From Flemingiibacterium sp045534235 (GTDB lineage Bacteria; Bacillota; Clostridia; Oscillospirales; CAG-272), in contig JAZSJI010000202.1 in NCBI GenBank assembly GCA_045534235.1, positions 1 to 8,528 of the forward strand: a stretch of DNA of 8,528 nt, in the 5' to 3' direction. The translations under genes were made by a program, and so were the position numbers. The notes under the pieces are model-generated. The model was not told the DNA's origin. It ran no database searches and saw nothing but the letters and a program-made list of their open reading frames with translations. Positions within the stretch are counted from its first letter, which is position 1. Each line of letters starts with the position of its first letter. This document shows positions 1-6,268 of the stretch, one piece after another.

Positions 1-1429
1 TGATGCGGGTAAGAATGTCGAGCATCTTACGGATACCGACACGGCATTGAGTACACTTGCCGCAGGACTCGTCAACGGTAAACTCAAGGAAGAACTTCGC
101 GATGTCAACCATACAGTTGTCCTCGTCCATAACGATAAGACCGCCCGAACCAATCATCGAACGGATAGGGATAAGGTTATCCTAGTCGATAGGGGTGTCG
201 GTAAGCGAAGCAGGGATACAACCGCCGGAGGGACCGCCGGTCTGTGCTGCCTTGAACTTCTTGCCGTTAGGAACGCCGCCGCCAATCTCCTCAACGACCT
301 CACGAAGGGTGGTACCCATCGGGATCTCAACGAGACCGGTATTGGTGATCTTACCGCCGAGTGCGAATACCTTGGTACCCTTACTCTTTTCGGTACCCAT
401 AGAAGCGAACCACTCTGCACCGTTGAGGATTATCTGCGCGATGTTAGCGTAGGTCTCAACGTTGTTGATGATGGTAGGCTGACCGTAAAGGCCCTTTACT
501 GCAGGGAACGGAGGACGGGGACGGGGCTCACCGCGGTTACCCTCGATAGAGGTAAGAAGTGCGGTTTCCTCGCCACATACGAATGCGCCCGCGCCAAGAC
601 GGACGGTAATGTCGAAGTTGAAGCCGGTACCGAAGATGTCCTTGCCGAGAAGGCCGTATTCACGAGCCTGATCGATAGCGATCTGAAGACGTCTTACAGC
701 GATCGGGTACTCTGCACGAACATAAGCGTAACCTTCGTCAGCACCGATAGCGTAACCTGCGATTGCCATAGCCTCGATAAGAGCGTGGGGGTCGCCCTCA
801 AGAACCGAACGGTCCATGAATGCGCCGGGGTCGCCCTCGTCGGCGTTACATACAACGTACTTCTTATCGGAAACGGAAGCCTTTGCAAACTGCCACTTAC
901 GGCCGGTCGGGAATCCGCCGCCGCCACGTCCGCGAAGACCGGAATCAAGGATTACCTTGATAACGTCATCGGGAGTCATCTCGGTAAGTACCTTCTGGAG
1001 TGCGAAGTAACCGTCCATAGCGATGTACTCGTCGATGTTTTCAGGATTAATAACACCGCAGTTACGGAGTGCAACGCGCTTCTGCTTCTTGTAGAACTGG
1101 GTATCGTTAAGAGATGCGTGAACATCCTTAACCTCTGCATCGCCGGTGTCACTGTAAACAAGACGCTCAACGATACGGCCCTTGAGAAGGTGCTCCTCAA
1201 CGATCTCGGGGATATCCTTTGTCTCAACACGGGAGTAGAAGGTTCCCTCGGGATATACAATCATAATCGGACCGAGTGCGCAAAGACCGAAGCAACCGGT
1301 CATTACTATCTTGACTTCCTCGTCAATGCCCTTTGCCTTAAGCTCTTCAGCGAGCTTATCGCGAAGTGCGACCGAGCCGGACGAAGTACAGCCGGTACCG
1401 CCGCAAATCAATACGTGAGAACGAATCAT
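1..1429 (-). CDS. hydB: HydB/NuoF-like NADH-binding flavoprotein of bifurcating [FeFe] hydrogenase; partial, interrupted by in-frame TAG
   Basis: This is the diaphorase subunit of an NAD(H)-linked [FeFe] hydrogenase: it exchanges electrons between NAD(H), FMN and Fe-S clusters. An N-terminal thioredoxin-like [2Fe-2S] domain has Cys9, Cys14, Cys46 and Cys50. The FMN-binding glycine-rich loop GRGGGGFPTGRKW spans residues 167-179, and the nucleotide-site motif NADEGDPGAFMDR spans 195-207. An SLBB-like region follows. The frame stops after residue 415 at a TAG (184-182), then continues without another stop to the window edge. That continuation includes the tail motif GSGGLIVMDED and the [4Fe-4S] ligands of ESCGKCTQC (65-44). 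The rest of the C-terminus lies outside. The start ATG at 1429 has AGGAGG 11 bases upstream, and the gap after the ferredoxin gene is 19 bases. Unusual changes near the stop are Arg for the usual Gly (163-161) and Gln for the usual Pro between the second and third cluster cysteines. The family call is firm; calling it HydB rather than complex I NuoF rests on the extra N-terminal domain and the neighbours. Confidence 0.93.
182..184 (-). other. In-frame TAG stop inside hydB
   Basis: On the minus strand the codons read ATC GAC TAG GAT AAC CTT, giving Ile-Asp-stop-Asp-Asn-Leu. NuoF/HydB relatives normally have an aromatic residue, usually Tyr (TAC or TAT), here, so a single C-to-G change explains the stop. 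About 60 further codons in the same frame encode recognisable HydB sequence. Termination here would remove the C-terminal [4Fe-4S] domain needed to pass electrons onward. None of the nine complete gene ends in the window uses TAG (six TAA, three TGA), so recoding is not excluded by the sequence alone. An error or point mutation is simpler. Confidence 0.9.
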
Positions 1430-1448
1430 ATCTGTTTTTTCCTCCTAA

Positions 1449-1820
1449 TTATTTTGCAGCCGCGCCGATAGTGTACTCGGTAACGACCTTGCCGCCCTTA
1501 ATGTGCTTTTCGATAACTTCCTTTGCACGCTCTTCGGGCATCTTAACGTAGGTAACCTTTTCAGCGTCCTTCTGGTAAACCTCGACAACGGGCTCGTACT
1601 GGCAAATGCCGATACAACCGGTCTGGGTTACGATAACTTCATCGGAAAGACCTGCCGCAGTAACGCCCTCAACGAAAGCGTTAAGAACGGGACGTGCGCC
1701 TGCAGCGATACCGCAGGTTGCCATGCCGACAACGATTCTCGTTTCGCCCGAGGTGGTGCGAAGCGCAACCTTGTCCTGCATTTTAGCCTTTATTGCCTTC
1801 AGCTCTTCAAGTGACTTCAT
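1449..1820 (-). CDS. Thioredoxin-fold [2Fe-2S] ferredoxin-like protein of the hydrogenase operon
   Basis: A 123-residue soluble protein of the NuoE/thioredoxin-like ferredoxin type, probably an electron carrier or extra subunit for the hydrogenase. A helical N-terminus of about 25 residues is followed by VVGMATCGIAAGAR (30-43) and TGCIGICQYEP (67-77). Only three cysteines are present: Cys36, Cys69 and Cys73. The second cysteine of the usual C-x4-C pair is missing, because GIAAGA follows Cys36, so the fourth cluster ligand is unclear. The C-terminal half resembles the matching segment in HydB (pattern V-x-Y-x-K/R-V, then a helix with EKH or EEH). The start ATG has AAAGGA nine bases upstream. 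It lies 19 bases before hydB and is surely co-transcribed with it. NADH-dependent hydrogenases with a fourth, ferredoxin-like subunit are known in Clostridia, which fits this gene. Confidence 0.88.
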   Translation of the reverse strand: MKSLEELKAIKAKMQDKVALRTTSGETRIVVGMATCGIAAGARPVLNAFVEGVTAAGLSDEVIVTQTGCIGICQYEPVVEVYQKDAEKVTYVKMPEERAKEVIEKHIKGGKVVTEYTIGAAAK

Positions 1821-1846
1821 AGTGGTTTATCCTTTCTGTATTTAGA

Positions 1847-1860
1847 TTTAAAATTTTAAA
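1847..1860. repeat. 14-bp perfect A/T palindrome between ATPase and ferredoxin genes
   Basis: TTTAAAATTTTAAA is a perfect palindrome within the 50-base gap upstream of the ferredoxin gene, the widest gap inside the operon. It could be chance in A/T-rich DNA, part of an internal promoter or a processing site. I see no convincing -35/-10 pair here. Confidence 0.35.
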
Positions 1861-1870
1861 ACGTTTGTAG

Positions 1871-2425
1871 TTATTCTCCGATGGCCTCATACTGTTCCCT
1901 GAGCGTTCCGTCGATCCACATAAGAATCTCCGGCTCATTTAGCGGTATGTCCTCGCCGAGCACCTCTCTTATCTCTGCACACGAGAGAGTTACATCTCCC
2001 TTTTCGGTCGTATGCGTATAAGTGAAGTTTATATCGGGCGAGCCCTGGATCAGCGTCTTTACCGTTTCGACCATATCGCCAAGCGGGATAAAATCGATGT
2101 GGTGACGCCCGAATTTTGCCGTAGTCGTAGTGCCGTGATCGGTGTGCTCCGACTCGTGCTTTGAGGTGATCGTAACGCCTCCGCCGGTCATTTCGGCGAG
2201 CATCGTGAGAAACGGGATTCCGAGTCCGACCTTTCTGGTCTTTCTCGTGGTGAAAAACGGATTCGAAAGCTTCTCTACCTGCTCTGCCGTCATACCGCAT
2301 CCGTTATCGGACACGCTAAAGTACAGCCACTCACCCTCCTCGCGAAGCGTTACGGAAATTTCCGTCGCACCCGCTCTGACCGAGTTCATAGTAATATCAA
2401 GCACGTAAAGTGAAAGCTCGTCCAT
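1871..2425 (-). CDS. GHKL (histidine-kinase-like) ATPase domain protein without phosphotransfer domain
   Basis: A 184-residue cytoplasmic protein whose first 110 or so residues form a HATPase_c (Bergerat) fold. The N-box is LDITMNSVRAGA (9-20), with Asn14 as the Mg-binding Asn and Asp10 where kinases have Glu. The G1 box is DNGCGM (40-45). The F/G2 region is NPFFTTRKTRKVGLGIP (55-71), as in sensor kinases. No histidine-bearing dimerisation domain precedes it, so it cannot act as a conventional autophosphorylating kinase. The remaining 75 or so residues look like a small separate domain I do not recognise. The start ATG has GGGAGGG a few bases upstream and lies 11 bases after the PHP stop codon. 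Its place between hydC and hydB suggests a signalling or assembly role tied to the hydrogenase; substrate and partner are unknown. Confidence 0.85.
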   Translation of the reverse strand: MDELSLYVLDITMNSVRAGATEISVTLREEGEWLYFSVSDNGCGMTAEQVEKLSNPFFTTRKTRKVGLGIPFLTMLAEMTGGGVTITSKHESEHTDHGTTTTAKFGRHHIDFIPLGDMVETVKTLIQGSPDINFTYTHTTEKGDVTLSCAEIREVLGEDIPLNEPEILMWIDGTLREQYEAIGE

Positions 2426-2436
2426 TTTTCCCTCCC

Positions 2437-3177
2437 TTATAAGCCAAGCAGGTAATCAATAAGCCTGTTTCGCACGTTCGCCGAGGAATACGGCTCGTCG
2501 TCAAGCTCTATCGGGAACCCCTGCTCGGATATGTCCGTGAGATAATGTGCGTCCGACGACTGAAGGTGGACAAGTCCACGCTCGGTTATTATCGGATACT
2601 TTGCGCGGCAATCGTTGAAATTCGTGATATCGTTAAGCTCGTACGCGGTAAACCTCGGCTCGGGCGGAAAATCGCCGAGCATCGAGATAATGCCGTTCGC
2701 GCTTCTGTCGATATGCGCGGGATAACAAACGCCGTCACGCTTTATTACTTCACGGTGAGCCTCATCGAGCGAAATGTTAACTGCGTTAATGAGAAGTATC
2801 TCCTCCTCGCCGCAGATCTCGTCGTTTTCGTCGATGATAAGCTGTCTGCCGAATATTTCGGGCTTATTCTTTATAGGAAAGCGACGCGACTCAACAAATT
2901 TATCGAAGTCCATCGCCGCCTCGAGCGTGCGGAACAGACACACCGCGTGAATATCCTCTGCGGTGGTAAGCTCCATACCCGCGACGGGTATAAGCCCGTA
3001 TGCCTTCGCCATCTTAAAGAAGCTCGGGCAATTTTTGGATGAATTGTGATCGGTAAGCGCGACTATCTGTAGACCGTTCAGCACAGCCATTCCGACAATA
3101 TTGCCGGGAGTCATATCGTCGTCCCCGCAGGGTGACAGACACGAATGAATGTGCAGATCGCAAAGATAGCGGCTCAC
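2437..3177 (-). CDS. PHP-domain metal-dependent phosphoesterase
   Basis: A 246-residue protein of the PHP family (TrpH-like, polymerase and histidinol phosphatase fold). Such proteins bind two or three metal ions and hydrolyse phosphoesters. The metal-ligand motifs appear in order: DLHIHS with His9 and His11, LTDHNS with Asp43 and His44, GMELTT with Glu69, a further His76, PAHID with His154, and SSDAH with Asp208 and His210. The catalytic set therefore looks complete. The start is GTG at 3177, overlapping the TGA of the upstream DRTGG gene by four bases (GTGA), with GGGTGA just upstream, so translation is probably coupled. The substrate cannot be read from sequence: related enzymes act on nucleoside 3',5'-bisphosphates, oligonucleotides or histidinol phosphate. 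Inside a hydrogenase operon it may reverse or process a phosphorylated signal, which is inference. Confidence 0.9.
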   Translation of the reverse strand: MSRYLCDLHIHSCLSPCGDDDMTPGNIVGMAVLNGLQIVALTDHNSSKNCPSFFKMAKAYGLIPVAGMELTTAEDIHAVCLFRTLEAAMDFDKFVESRRFPIKNKPEIFGRQLIIDENDEICGEEEILLINAVNISLDEAHREVIKRDGVCYPAHIDRSANGIISMLGDFPPEPRFTAYELNDITNFNDCRAKYPIITERGLVHLQSSDAHYLTDISEQGFPIELDDEPYSSANVRNRLIDYLLGL

Positions 3178-3512
3178 TTGTTTTCACCCGAAATAAAGTT
3201 GTTAATACGAATACACAGCTCGTATGCCGAGAGAGGCGACGAAACTACCGTGATGGCGTTTTTGTTAGCGGCCTCGAGAGCGTCCTCGGGAAGTGTCACG
3301 TCCTCGGCGAGTACTACAGCCGCCGCCTCGGTAAGGCTTGCGACCGCGACCGTGTTCGTGTTTGCCATAATCGTTACGAAAAGGTTGTCGGTTTCAACGT
3401 GGCTCATCGCACGGCTGAGAAGATCGCCGACGTAAACGCCCTCGAAGGGCTTGTCGGCATCGCCGCAGATAAGCGAGGCTTCAATATGCCCCATCAGTTC
3501 ATTTACCGTCAT
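3174..3512 (-). CDS. DRTGG-like domain protein (second copy in operon)
   Basis: A 112-residue single-domain protein resembling the DRTGG domain, a small alpha/beta fold also found with CBS domains and in some HPr-kinase-like proteins, probably for binding or dimerisation. Recognisable stretches are MTVNELMGHIEA at the start, YVGDLLSRAMSHV (about 28-40), and VAVASLTEAAAVVLAED (about 55-71). There are no catalytic motifs, membrane segments or signal peptide. I chose the ATG at 3512 over an in-frame ATG at 3551 because GGAGG lies nine bases upstream of it and family resemblance begins there. This gives a 14-base overlap with the end of the H-cluster protein gene. Its own stop overlaps the PHP start by four bases, so the three genes look translationally coupled. 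Ligand and partner are unknown. Confidence 0.8.
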   Translation of the reverse strand: MTVNELMGHIEASLICGDADKPFEGVYVGDLLSRAMSHVETDNLFVTIMANTNTVAVASLTEAAAVVLAEDVTLPEDALEAANKNAITVVSSPLSAYELCIRINNFISGENK

Positions 3513-4854
3513 TGCCGTTTTCCTCCGAATCCGTGGCATTTCTTTTTCCAAGCGGCTTCAAGCGGTTCGGCACCGACTCGTCGCGCTTCTTTGAAAGATA
3601 GTCGTGGAATATCTGACGCATTATTACCGTACACTCGTCCACGTTGGTTTCGTTCTTGACTATATCCTCCGCAAACGCCATACACGTAGGCGCTCCGCAG
3701 GAGCCGCAGTCAAGTCCTGGCAAATCCTTATGGATACATTCGATCTCGCTCATCATACGCATCGCCGTTTTGCGGTCGTCAGACAGCAAGCTGTACGGGT
3801 TATACTCAACGGTCTTCTCATGGAAATACTCGTCAGGTATCCAGTCGCTCGCGGGACGGTTCGGCGAAACGGGGAGATAACGCTTAAGCGATTGCAGTCT
3901 TGCCTGCGCTATGTACGGATTAGCGACAGTCATCGCGCCTCCGACGCAGCCGCCGCTGCACGCGTTAAGCTCAACGAAATCGAGCGTCGTTATATCGGAA
4001 TTGTCTATCTGGTCAAGAACACGGATACAGTTTTCGATGCCGTCCGCCGCGAGATAGCGCTCATTGAGGATTGCGGTGGATTCACCGCCGGTGGACGCCC
4101 AACCTATACCGATCATACCGGAGTCGGTAGAGTCAAGCGGTTCGTCCTCGCGCTTCTTCATAACGTCGAGCAGTGCGAAGTACACGTCGCGCACCGAAAC
4201 GGTTGCCGACACGTAATTTCGCTCACCTGCGAACGAATTCTTAACGTAGCTAACCTTTGCAGGACAAGGTGAGATAAAAATTATGCCGATGTCCTCAGGC
4301 TTAAGCTCGGGGTGCTCTGCCATCGCCTTATCTCTTGCGAGTATGGCGGCAATGTCAACGGGCGGCAGTATCGGCATGATGTTCTCGCAAAGATACGGGT
4401 AATTCATACTGATAATGCGCGTGATCGCAGGACACGCCGAACTAAGTATCGGCTTTTTTACATCCTCGCGGTTTATGTACTTGCGCGTGTACGCGCTGAC
4501 AAGCTCCGCCGCGCACGCAACCTCAAAAACGTCGTCAAAGCCGAGGTCCTTGAGTCCGCGTATGATGTAGCCGATATTATCAAGATTGTCAAATTGACCG
4601 TACAGCGACGGCGCGGGAAGCGCTATCGTGTACTTGAAATTACCGAGGATCGACAGACTGTCGTGCGTCGCTTTTTTTGCTTTGTATGGGCATACTCTGA
4701 TGCACTCGCCGCAGTCGATACAGCGTCCCGAATTTATGACGGCTTTGCCGTCACGGATACGTATCGCTTCAGTGGGACAACGCTTCAGACAAGTTGTACA
4801 GCCCTTACATTTGTCACGTTCAAGTGACACCGAATGCTTGTAATCTGCAGCCAT
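3499..4854 (-). CDS. Putative sensory [FeFe]-hydrogenase-like H-cluster protein (HydS/group D-like) with flanking [4Fe-4S] domains
   Basis: A 451-residue Fe-S protein. Residues 16-55 carry a two-[4Fe-4S] ferredoxin domain (CKGCTTCLKRCP and CIDCGECIRVCP). Residues 75-315 form a compact H-cluster domain with Cys141 in SSACPA, Cys197 in SPCPAK, and Cys299/Cys303 in ACSGGCVGG, which match the four H-cluster ligands. The C-terminus adds a further [4Fe-4S] motif, CGSCGAPTC plus Cys408 (Cys383, 386, 391, 408). Catalytic group A enzymes have TSCCPAW, MPCxxKxxE and ACPGGC. Here the proton-transfer Cys is Ala140, the Met is Ser195, the Glu is Tyr203, and Lys200 is kept. No PAS domain follows, unlike group C HydS. 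It is therefore probably a slow or sensory H-cluster protein. The start is ATG 4854, with GAGG five bases upstream; an in-frame GTG at 4860 overlaps that site. Signalling genes flank it on both sides. Confidence 0.9.
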   Translation of the reverse strand: MAADYKHSVSLERDKCKGCTTCLKRCPTEAIRIRDGKAVINSGRCIDCGECIRVCPYKAKKATHDSLSILGNFKYTIALPAPSLYGQFDNLDNIGYIIRGLKDLGFDDVFEVACAAELVSAYTRKYINREDVKKPILSSACPAITRIISMNYPYLCENIMPILPPVDIAAILARDKAMAEHPELKPEDIGIIFISPCPAKVSYVKNSFAGERNYVSATVSVRDVYFALLDVMKKREDEPLDSTDSGMIGIGWASTGGESTAILNERYLAADGIENCIRVLDQIDNSDITTLDFVELNACSGGCVGGAMTVANPYIAQARLQSLKRYLPVSPNRPASDWIPDEYFHEKTVEYNPYSLLSDDRKTAMRMMSEIECIHKDLPGLDCGSCGAPTCMAFAEDIVKNETNVDECTVIMRQIFHDYLSKKRDESVPNRLKPLGKRNATDSEENGNDGK

Positions 4855-4880
4855 AAACACCTCGATAGAAAATGTACTAC

Positions 4881-5303
4881 TTAGAGCTTAACCTTCATGG
4901 TGATGGTCGTGCCCTCTCCGACGGTAGTGTCGATCTCCATGGAGTCGGTATACTTTTTCATATTGGGAAGTCCCATACCCGCGCCAAAGCCGAGATTTCT
5001 GATGTGATCTCTTGCGGTGGAGAAGCCCTCCTGCATCGCAAGCTCCACATTCGGAATACCCGGTCCGCGGTCAGACAAAGTAATCACTATTTCTTCGTCG
5101 AACACCTCCACGTCGGCAGCACCGCCGTTTGCGTGGATGACCATGTTTATCTCTCCCTCGTACATCGCGATGGAGACTTTGCGTATGACCTCCGGCGGAT
5201 AGCCGAGCTGACGCAGCTTTTTCTTAACCATTACCGATGCCGCGCCTGCCGACGAAAAGTCGGAGCCGTCAACGTCGAAATGGAATTTAACAGCTTCAGA
5301 CAT
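4881..5303 (-). CDS. RsbW-like (anti-sigma-factor-type) GHKL ATPase
   Basis: A 140-residue HATPase_c protein resembling the RsbW/SpoIIAB serine kinase type. The N-box is YEGEINMVIHANGG (48-61), with Asn53 and a His57 typical of RsbW-like proteins. The G1 box is DRGPGIP (78-84), and the glycine-rich G2 lid is GFGAGMGLPN (105-114). There is no phosphoacceptor domain. RsbW relatives bind sigma factors or STAS-domain anti-anti-sigma proteins and phosphorylate the latter on Ser. No sigma factor or STAS gene is present in this window, so the partner is unknown. The start is ATG 5303: GAGG sits six bases upstream, whereas an in-frame ATG two codons earlier abuts it. The gene overlaps the end of the upstream DRTGG gene by eight bases, indicating coupled translation, and its stop lies 26 bases before the H-cluster protein start. 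Confidence 0.86.
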   Translation of the reverse strand: MSEAVKFHFDVDGSDFSSAGAASVMVKKKLRQLGYPPEVIRKVSIAMYEGEINMVIHANGGAADVEVFDEEIVITLSDRGPGIPNVELAMQEGFSTARDHIRNLGFGAGMGLPNMKKYTDSMEIDTTVGEGTTITMKVKL

Positions 5304-5655
5304 TGGCATCCTCAGTCTTTCTTGCGAGTCCCGCCGAATAAAGCATTCCGCAAGCATCGAAGGCGCGCTTGCCGGATCTCATAACGACGATTCCGCATTC
5401 CTTTGCCAGATCGATCATTTCATCTGTGGGAGTCTTACTTCGAACGAAAACGACGCAAAGCATATCCATCATATTAGCAGTACGAATGACCTGAGGATTT
5501 ACAAGTCCTGTGATAAGCACGCCCTGATCCTTGACGTATGCAAGAACGTCGCTCATCATATCGCTGCAGCAAGCGGAGCAAACATCGTTTTCAAGATACT
5601 CTTCTCCCGAGAGAAGCTCGGCGTCGAGAAGCTCTCTGATATCTTTGATCTTCAT
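5296..5655 (-). CDS. DRTGG-like domain protein (first copy in operon)
   Basis: A 119-residue single-domain protein of the DRTGG-like type. The N-terminal helix MKIKDIRELLDAELLSG leads to a cysteine-rich segment VCSACCSDMMSD (25-36; Cys26, Cys29, Cys30). Then come the core GVLITGLVNPQVIRTANMMD (45-64) and a final FDACGMLYSAGL segment. The clustered cysteines could be redox-active or bind metal, but too few are present for a standard Fe-S site in one chain. It is distinct in sequence from the second DRTGG protein in the operon. The ATG at 5655 has AGGAG seven bases upstream, and the gene lies 38 bases after hydC. Pairing with the following RsbW-like ATPase through an overlap suggests that the two products work together. 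The function is unknown. Confidence 0.82.
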   Translation of the reverse strand: MKIKDIRELLDAELLSGEEYLENDVCSACCSDMMSDVLAYVKDQGVLITGLVNPQVIRTANMMDMLCVVFVRSKTPTDEMIDLAKECGIVVMRSGKRAFDACGMLYSAGLARKTEDANV

Positions 5656-5693
5656 ACTTTTTCTCCTGCACAGTTAAACCGTGTTAGATTTGA

Positions 5694-6188
5694 TTACTGA
5701 TACTTAGCGATGATGCCGGGAATGTCGTCTACAACGAGTCTGCCGTAAACTTCATCGTTAACGGTAAGAACGGGTGCAAGACCGCAAGCGCCGATACAAC
5801 GGGTTGCGTCGAGCGAGTACTTGCCGTCAGCAGAGGTCTCACCCGCTTCGATACCGATGATATCAGAGATCTTGTTGATAAGATCGCCTGCGCCCTTAAC
5901 GTAGCAAGCGGTACCAAGACATACTGCGATGGAAACCTCGCCCTTGGGATTAAGGGTGAACTGGGAGTAGAACGACGCGATGCCGTAAACCTCCTCCATC
6001 GGAACCTCGAGGCCGGTTGCGATACGCTTGATTACTTCAGCGGGAAGGTATCCGTAGATCTCCTGTGCGCCCTGAAGTACAGGCATAAGCGCGCCTCTTA
6101 CTCCCTTATAGTCAGCAATAAGCTTATCAAGCTTTGCTTCCATCTCGGGAGTGCCCTTGAATGCAACTGTGGTCAACTTCTTTTTCAT
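5694..6188 (-). CDS. hydC: HydC/NuoE-like [2Fe-2S] subunit of bifurcating [FeFe] hydrogenase
   Basis: A 164-residue thioredoxin-fold [2Fe-2S] protein, equivalent to the 24-kDa subunit of complex I. In trimeric HydABC hydrogenases it partners HydB to carry electrons. A helical N-terminal part includes GALMPVLQGAQEIYGYLP (32-49). The four cluster ligands are Cys90 and Cys95 (CLGTAC) and Cys131 and Cys135 (CIGAC). Length and spacing are normal for NuoE. It is the first gene of the operon, preceded by its own promoter and a Rex-type operator. The ribosome site AAGGAGG (6208-6202) is 13 bases from the ATG, longer than usual. An in-frame CTG at 6194 sits seven bases from it and would add only two residues, so ATG remains the likelier start. 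Complex I NuoE is an alternative name, but no other complex I genes are seen here. Confidence 0.94.
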   Translation of the reverse strand: MKKKLTTVAFKGTPEMEAKLDKLIADYKGVRGALMPVLQGAQEIYGYLPAEVIKRIATGLEVPMEEVYGIASFYSQFTLNPKGEVSIAVCLGTACYVKGAGDLINKISDIIGIEAGETSADGKYSLDATRCIGACGLAPVLTVNDEVYGRLVVDDIPGIIAKYQ

Positions 6189-6201
6189 GTGCAGTGCCTA
6201 T

Positions 6202-6208
6202 CCTCCTT
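6202..6208 (-). promoter_or_regulatory. hydC ribosome binding site with long spacing
   Basis: AAGGAGG on the minus strand matches the anti-Shine-Dalgarno sequence perfectly. It is 13 bases from the hydC ATG, against the usual 5-9. The in-frame CTG at 6194 would have ideal spacing, but CTG starts are rare. Confidence 0.7.
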
Positions 6209-6250
6209 AAAGGAAATAATATTATTCAGACATAATGGTTTATGCAGAGA

Positions 6251-6268
6251 TTGTTATTTTTATAACAA
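6251..6268. promoter_or_regulatory. Putative Rex operator upstream of hydC
   Basis: The 18-mer TTGTTATTTTTATAACAA is part of a perfect 9-bp inverted repeat with a 4-base spacer (6249-6270). The known clostridial Rex consensus is TTGTTAANNNNTTAACAA. All six outer bases of each arm match, and only the innermost A/T pair is swapped. Rex is a repressor that leaves DNA when NADH/NAD+ is high, and it is known to control fermentation and hydrogenase genes in Clostridia. The site lies 60-80 bases upstream of hydC, downstream of the best promoter. It also overlaps the -35 of a weaker alternative promoter (TTGTTA 6268-6263, 18 bases, then CATAAA). Confidence 0.75.

Noticed and set aside
47..1471. Long plus-strand open frame of 474 codons opposite hydB.
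   Set aside because: The minus strand encodes clear HydB motifs over the same region. The plus-strand product has no recognisable domain, and its length is a by-product of codon bias in hydB.
4858..4860. GTG at 4860 as the start of the H-cluster protein.
   Set aside because: It overlaps the GAGG ribosome site, which is spaced properly for the ATG at 4854.
5694..6188. Complex I (NuoE/NuoF) rather than hydrogenase as the identity of the operon.
   Set aside because: No other nuo genes are present. HydB has the extra N-terminal [2Fe-2S] domain typical of hydrogenase diaphorase subunits, and an H-cluster protein sits in the same operon.
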